From Sphingomonadaceae bacterium (GTDB lineage Bacteria > Pseudomonadota > Alphaproteobacteria > Sphingomonadales > Sphingomonadaceae): a stretch of DNA of 9,489 nt. The translations under genes and the position numbers were made by a program. Positions 6,709-9,489 of the stretch are shown here, piece after piece. The notes below the pieces were generated by a model, which was not told where the DNA came from, ran no database searches, and was given only the letters and a program-made list of their open reading frames with translations. The first letter of the stretch is position 1, and each line of letters opens with the position of its first letter. The stretch is taken from positions 1 through 9,489 of the forward strand of contig JACDGO010000052.1 in NCBI GenBank assembly GCA_013821585.1, read 5' to 3'.

Positions 6709-6869
6709 GACCACAAATGGCCGGGGCAAGGCGCCTTCGAACCGCAGGCGGGAACGTCAGTGGACGACCGGAAAGACAACGCTATTTTGTTTGCCGCGAG
6801 GAAGGCCCGTGAGGCCTGGGGAAAATAGCGGTGGCCGATGGTTTTGAAGGCGCCACCCGGCCATAGGTC
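6709..6869 (-). promoter_or_regulatory. 161-bp nested inverted-repeat element upstream of DUF736, candidate structured leader RNA
   Basis: The outer arms pair in four blocks separated by small internal loops: GACC 6709-6712 with GGTC 6866-6869; ATGGCCGGG 6717-6725 with CCCGGCCAT 6856-6864; GGCGCCTTC 6730-6738 with GAAGGCGCC 6846-6854; AACC 6740-6743 with GGTT 6840-6843. Enclosed are a small hairpin, CGTC 6755-6758 with GACG 6763-6766, and a second arm, CGCTATTTT 6780-6788 with AAAATAGCG 6822-6830. That arm carries an inner hairpin, AGGCC 6803-6807 with GGCCT 6813-6817. All pairings are mutually compatible and give a branched fold. As RNA on the minus strand it would be the DUF736 leader. It could instead be a DNA-level element such as a recombination site or a small mobile repeat. 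No known RNA family was recognised. Confidence 0.45.
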
Positions 6870-6951
6870 AGAGCGTCAATGCCGGGATGGGGATCGGGTA
6901 CCAGCATAGGGGAGGACATAAGCTGCAACCGGGTTCTGTCGCACGCACCGG

Positions 6952-7872
6952 CTATGCGTCGTGAGCTCCACTCGGCACATTCTCGCCTAAATGGCTGCGA
7001 CACACGGCATCGACCAGCGACAGCAGAAGCGCGACATGCTCGCCGAGCCATGCGAGCTCATCGTCGGTAATTGCATAGTGTGGGGAATAGCGGGCGTTGA
7101 CATAGGCCTGTCGCAACAGCTCGAAGCAGCGCCGCTCGAACTTTGACCCGCGCGGCCATGCCTCGATGAGCGCCGGCGCGATCTGCTCACACTGCGACCG
7201 CAGGAAATTGAGGCGGTGGGACTTGGGCGAATAAAGGGTGAGGACGAGCAACGCGCAGTGATACGCGCGCTCGGCGGCCTGATGGAATAGAAACGCTGCA
7301 AGCTTATTGTCACCATCGCGAACAGCGTAGCCAGCATTTCGAGCGAACCCTGTCGCGCTAAGATGCCATTCGTCAAAATGCTTCTGCGCCTCGGCCCGCG
7401 CCTCTTCCGGCGGAAGCTTGCTCGGCGCGGCAAACGCAAATCCCTCGGCCTCGTAGAGCGCGATGCCCTGCTCGACGATATCGACAAAGAACGGACGCCC
7501 GCGCTCAAGCTGGGCGTTTATGTCGGTCAGCGTGTGCACAATGAAGCTGACTGGCGCAGCCAGTGACTTGTTGATCGTCACATCGCGCATCAGCCGGTCT
7601 TCGGCGGCCGACCAGAACTCGAAATCGGCAAGCCGGTCGTCGTTGACGACGATCAGGATGTCATAGTCGGACTGGTAACCGCCGACGGGATCGGAAACCC
7701 AGTCCCCGCGCGCATATGACCCGTAGAGCACGATCTTGAAAATGCGCCCCTGCTTGCTCCACTTGCTGGTGCCGGGACGGAGAGCTGCTTCGAACTCCTC
7801 GAACAGCACACGCACCACATGCGCCAGCTCGCGCTGGGCGCTTTGCGGCAAATGATCGAGCTGGTCGCGCAT
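6952..7872 (-). CDS. Fused nucleotidyltransferase (MNT) and HEPN domain protein
   Basis: The 306-residue protein joins two domains usually found as a toxin-antitoxin pair. Residues about 1-140 form a minimal nucleotidyltransferase domain: IVLYGSYARGDW (47-58) followed by QSDYDILIVV (67-76), giving the GS signature and the metal-binding D69 and D71. A third acidic residue is not obvious in the following strand. Residues about 160-290 form a helical HEPN domain: HFDEWHLSA, FLFHQAAERAYHCALLVLTL (194-213) and ARYSPHYAI (260-268). In split MNT/HEPN pairs the nucleotidyltransferase adds AMP to a tyrosine in the HEPN RX4HXY motif. Here R261-YSP-H265-Y266 is shorter than that motif, so RNase activity is uncertain. 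The start has AGGA about 10 nt upstream. A stress or defence role is plausible but unproven. Confidence 0.9.
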   Translation of the reverse strand: MRDQLDHLPQSAQRELAHVVRVLFEEFEAALRPGTSKWSKQGRIFKIVLYGSYARGDWVSDPVGGYQSDYDILIVVNDDRLADFEFWSAAEDRLMRDVTINKSLAAPVSFIVHTLTDINAQLERGRPFFVDIVEQGIALYEAEGFAFAAPSKLPPEEARAEAQKHFDEWHLSATGFARNAGYAVRDGDNKLAAFLFHQAAERAYHCALLVLTLYSPKSHRLNFLRSQCEQIAPALIEAWPRGSKFERRCFELLRQAYVNARYSPHYAITDDELAWLGEHVALLLSLVDAVCRSHLGENVPSGAHDA

Positions 7873-8440
7873 CCACCATTCCTAGCGGCGAGGCCGATTT
7901 GCACAATCGCAGGAGCGTGGCAGCGTTGCCAAAGCGGCAGCGGCGATTTCCGCGCCGGCCCTGACTTCGGGCCTTCCTGAAAAGTCTATGCCCCTTTCCG
8001 GGTATAGGCGCAAAGGAGCGACGCACCCTGCTCGTCTCCGTCCGGCAACGTGCCGCATCAATTCCGCTCATTTCTTGGGTCGTTGCGGGTGCTCCGGCCC
8101 GCAGAAGGGCCCGACGAAGCCGCTTACGGGTTCAACGGCAGAGAAGGCTTTCTCCTACTCGCCACATCCAACTCCTAGGTGGCGTCGCGCCGCGTGTGTC
8201 GGCACAGCGTCGTGCTACGCTTCTATTCTACGCCCGGAACTGGGCCGATACGAGACGGTCTGCATTGACGCGCCAGATCACGACTTCCGGCCATTCGTGC
8301 AAAAGTTCCCGGTTTGGCGGGCATTCCATCGACGACATTGTCGCGTAATGCATTGCGGCGCGATGGCTACGCCGGGCTTGCGCCGCATCGACTGGAGGCA
8401 CACAACGTTCTCAATACAACAGTAGGGAGGGAGAGAGCGT
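7873..8440. other. 568-bp region without a convincing gene
   Basis: This gap separates the divergent MNT-HEPN and kinase genes and should hold both promoters, but I found no convincing -35/-10 pair and no GGAAC-N16/17-CGTT stress-sigma site. It contains three small hairpins: GGCCC/GGGCC at 7957-7973, CTATGCCC/GGGTATAG at 7987-8008 (one mismatch), and GGCCC/GGGCC at 8096-8111. On the minus strand, short stretches read like protein but lack starts or hit stops. They include a frame ending near 7876, and a 24-codon piece ending in LLCAYTRKGA just before the hairpin at 7987. These may be remnants of degraded genes. No tRNA, recognisable insertion sequence or attachment site was seen. Confidence 0.5.
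8228..8353 (-). CDS. Weak short reading frame, 41 residues
   Basis: From the ATG at 8353 the minus strand encodes 41 residues, including ELLHEWPEVVIWRVNADRLV and ending SAQFRA with a TAG stop. A GTG at 8401 would extend it to 57 residues. The composition near the C-terminus is protein-like, with alternating hydrophobic residues and two tryptophans. No Shine-Dalgarno sequence is visible before either start, and I do not recognise the product. It may be the end of a decayed gene or chance coding in GC-rich DNA. Confidence 0.2.
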   Translation of the reverse strand: MHYATMSSMECPPNRELLHEWPEVVIWRVNADRLVSAQFRA

Positions 8441-9442
8441 TTGGGAGCCCAAGAGCCCGAAGCGCCAATCTGGCAGGAAAAGCAGCTTCGCTTGGCGGTA
8501 GAGGCTGCTTGCGTTGCCCTTTGGTCATGGCACGTCGACGTTGACCAGTTTGCGATGGACGAGAGGGCGTTTGAGCTTTGGGGCTTACCATGGGCTGACC
8601 ACGTCAGCTTCGAAGATCTTTCCACCCACATCCATCCAGCTGACCGCGACAGGGTCCGGGCAGCTTTCTCCGCCACACGTGCGGTCGCTGGATCATACGA
8701 AATCGACTTCCGAATCTGTCTCGGTGACGAAGTCCGCTGGATCTCGGCGCGCGGACAGGGTGCTGACGTGGGGATTATTGACAGGGTAATGTTCGGGATT
8801 TTTCTCGACGTGACAGGCCGCAAGCAAGCCGAGGAAGGCAGCGAATTGCTTGCCGGAGAGATGAGCCACCGGGTCAAGAACCTTCTCGCCATCGCGGCGG
8901 GCCTGACGCAACTTACCGGTCGCTCGGCTTCGTCGGTGGAAGCAATGACTGAGGAACTGACATCCCGGCTAACGTTATTGGGGCGCGCTCACGATCTCGT
9001 GCGTCCGCTACCAGGGGAACAGGGCAAGGCCGCACTGTTGGGCGACCTAATTTCCCTGCTACTTGCCCCTTACGACGAGACGGCGGCTTTTTCCGGCCGC
9101 ATCCGTGTAGCCGTCGCGAGGATGGGTGTCGGGGAGCGGACCGCCACTGCGCTTGCCATGGTAATTCATGAGTTGGCCACCAACTCCGTCAAATATGGCG
9201 CGCTTTCCTGTGCGGCAGGCTCCCTCGATGTGTCCAGCAAGATCGATGGGGACGAGATTTGCGTGATTTGGGCCGAGACTGGTGGCCCTCCCATTAGTGA
9301 GGAGCCGACACTCAAAGGCTTCGGCAGCCGGCTCATCGCGCGCAGCGTTTCGGGGCAACTCGGCGGCGAACTCTTATACGATTGGCAGGACAGCGGCCTC
9401 GTCGTAACGGTTAAAATGCAGCAGGAACGATTGGCAGACTAA
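8441..9442 (+). CDS. PAS-domain HWE-family sensor histidine kinase
   Basis: This is a soluble two-component kinase of 333 residues with no signal peptide or membrane segment, so it should sense a cytoplasmic cue. A PAS domain spans about 16-126 (ALWSWHVDVDQF, then FELWGLPW, then EVRWISARG and GIFLDVTGRK). The HWE-type transmitter follows: phosphoacceptor H143 in EMSHRVKNLLA (140-150), the ATP-binding box VIHELATNSVKYGAL (241-255) with N248, W277-x-E279 in VIWAETGGPP (the W-x-E of the family name), and GFGSRLI (293-299). The start is TTG at 8441: an in-frame TAG lies at 8423-8425, no other start codon precedes it, and GGAGG (8426-8430) provides a ribosome site. The inefficient start codon suggests low expression. 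No response regulator is in the window, so its partner is encoded elsewhere. Several HWE kinases feed the alphaproteobacterial general stress response; a link here is speculative. Confidence 0.93.
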   Translation: MGAQEPEAPIWQEKQLRLAVEAACVALWSWHVDVDQFAMDERAFELWGLPWADHVSFEDLSTHIHPADRDRVRAAFSATRAVAGSYEIDFRICLGDEVRWISARGQGADVGIIDRVMFGIFLDVTGRKQAEEGSELLAGEMSHRVKNLLAIAAGLTQLTGRSASSVEAMTEELTSRLTLLGRAHDLVRPLPGEQGKAALLGDLISLLLAPYDETAAFSGRIRVAVARMGVGERTATALAMVIHELATNSVKYGALSCAAGSLDVSSKIDGDEICVIWAETGGPPISEEPTLKGFGSRLIARSVSGQLGGELLYDWQDSGLVVTVKMQQERLAD

Positions 9443-9489
9443 CCCTCGCAGATTGAATGGGCACTTTCCCCTTCAGCGGACGTTCTACC

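Noticed and set aside
8236..8260. GGAAC as a possible general-stress sigma (EcfG) promoter for the kinase
   Set aside because: No CGTT-like -10 box lies 16-17 bp downstream, and the site is about 200 bp from the start codon.
7988..8425. Plus-strand open frame of 145 codons in the gap before the kinase
   Set aside because: The product is rich in Arg, Cys, His and Pro with no recognisable pattern and no Shine-Dalgarno sequence, so it is likely chance.
8278..8892. Minus-strand open frame of 204 codons overlapping the kinase start
   Set aside because: It is serine- and arginine-rich shadow sequence opposite the PAS domain of the kinase and has no domain features.
1..9489. CRISPR array, tRNA gene, rRNA gene, integrase or insertion sequence
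   Set aside because: I looked for spaced direct repeats, tRNA T-loop patterns, transposase or integrase motifs and saw none that hold up.

Overview
The window looks like accessory DNA from a GC-rich alphaproteobacterium, most likely a sphingomonad (Sphingomonas, Sphingobium, Novosphingobium or a relative). The basis is the Ti-plasmid-like traA / traC-traD-traG layout with sphingomonad-type TraC and TraD proteins, a DUF736 protein, and a PAS/HWE histidine kinase, a kinase class common in Alphaproteobacteria. This placement comes from recognising protein families, not from a database search.

Region 1 (1-5093) is a DNA-processing module for conjugation. A MOBQ-type relaxase-helicase (traA, minus strand) diverges from traC-traD-traG (plus strand). 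The 176-bp gap between them holds a hairpin directly followed by a sequence resembling RSF1010/Ti-type nic sites, so it is the probable oriT. TraA would nick there, TraC and TraD are small accessory proteins, and TraG is the coupling ATPase that hands the relaxase-DNA complex to a mating channel. No trb/virB channel genes lie in the window. Downstream of traA are a 23-codon reading frame with an ATGA overlap and a fragment of an unrecognised protein running off the left edge.

Region 2 (5094-7872) looks like cargo: a self-inhibited Fic AMP-transferase with a C-terminal winged helix, a convergent DUF736 gene, and a one-chain nucleotidyltransferase-HEPN protein. Upstream of the Fic gene are four GTCGAT/ATCGAC half-sites arranged as two inverted repeats, one overlapping the start codon, which suggests autoregulation. 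Upstream of DUF736 is a 161-bp element whose inverted repeats nest into a branched fold (6709-6869). A GC-rich hairpin separates the convergent Fic and DUF736 genes.

Region 3 (7873-9489) has about 570 bp with no convincing gene, only small hairpins and one weak short reading frame, and then an orphan cytoplasmic PAS-HWE histidine kinase with a TTG start and no response regulator in view.

The items most worth following up are the branched element ahead of DUF736, the Fic operator array, the candidate oriT, and the presence of two potential AMP-transferring enzymes beside a transfer module.
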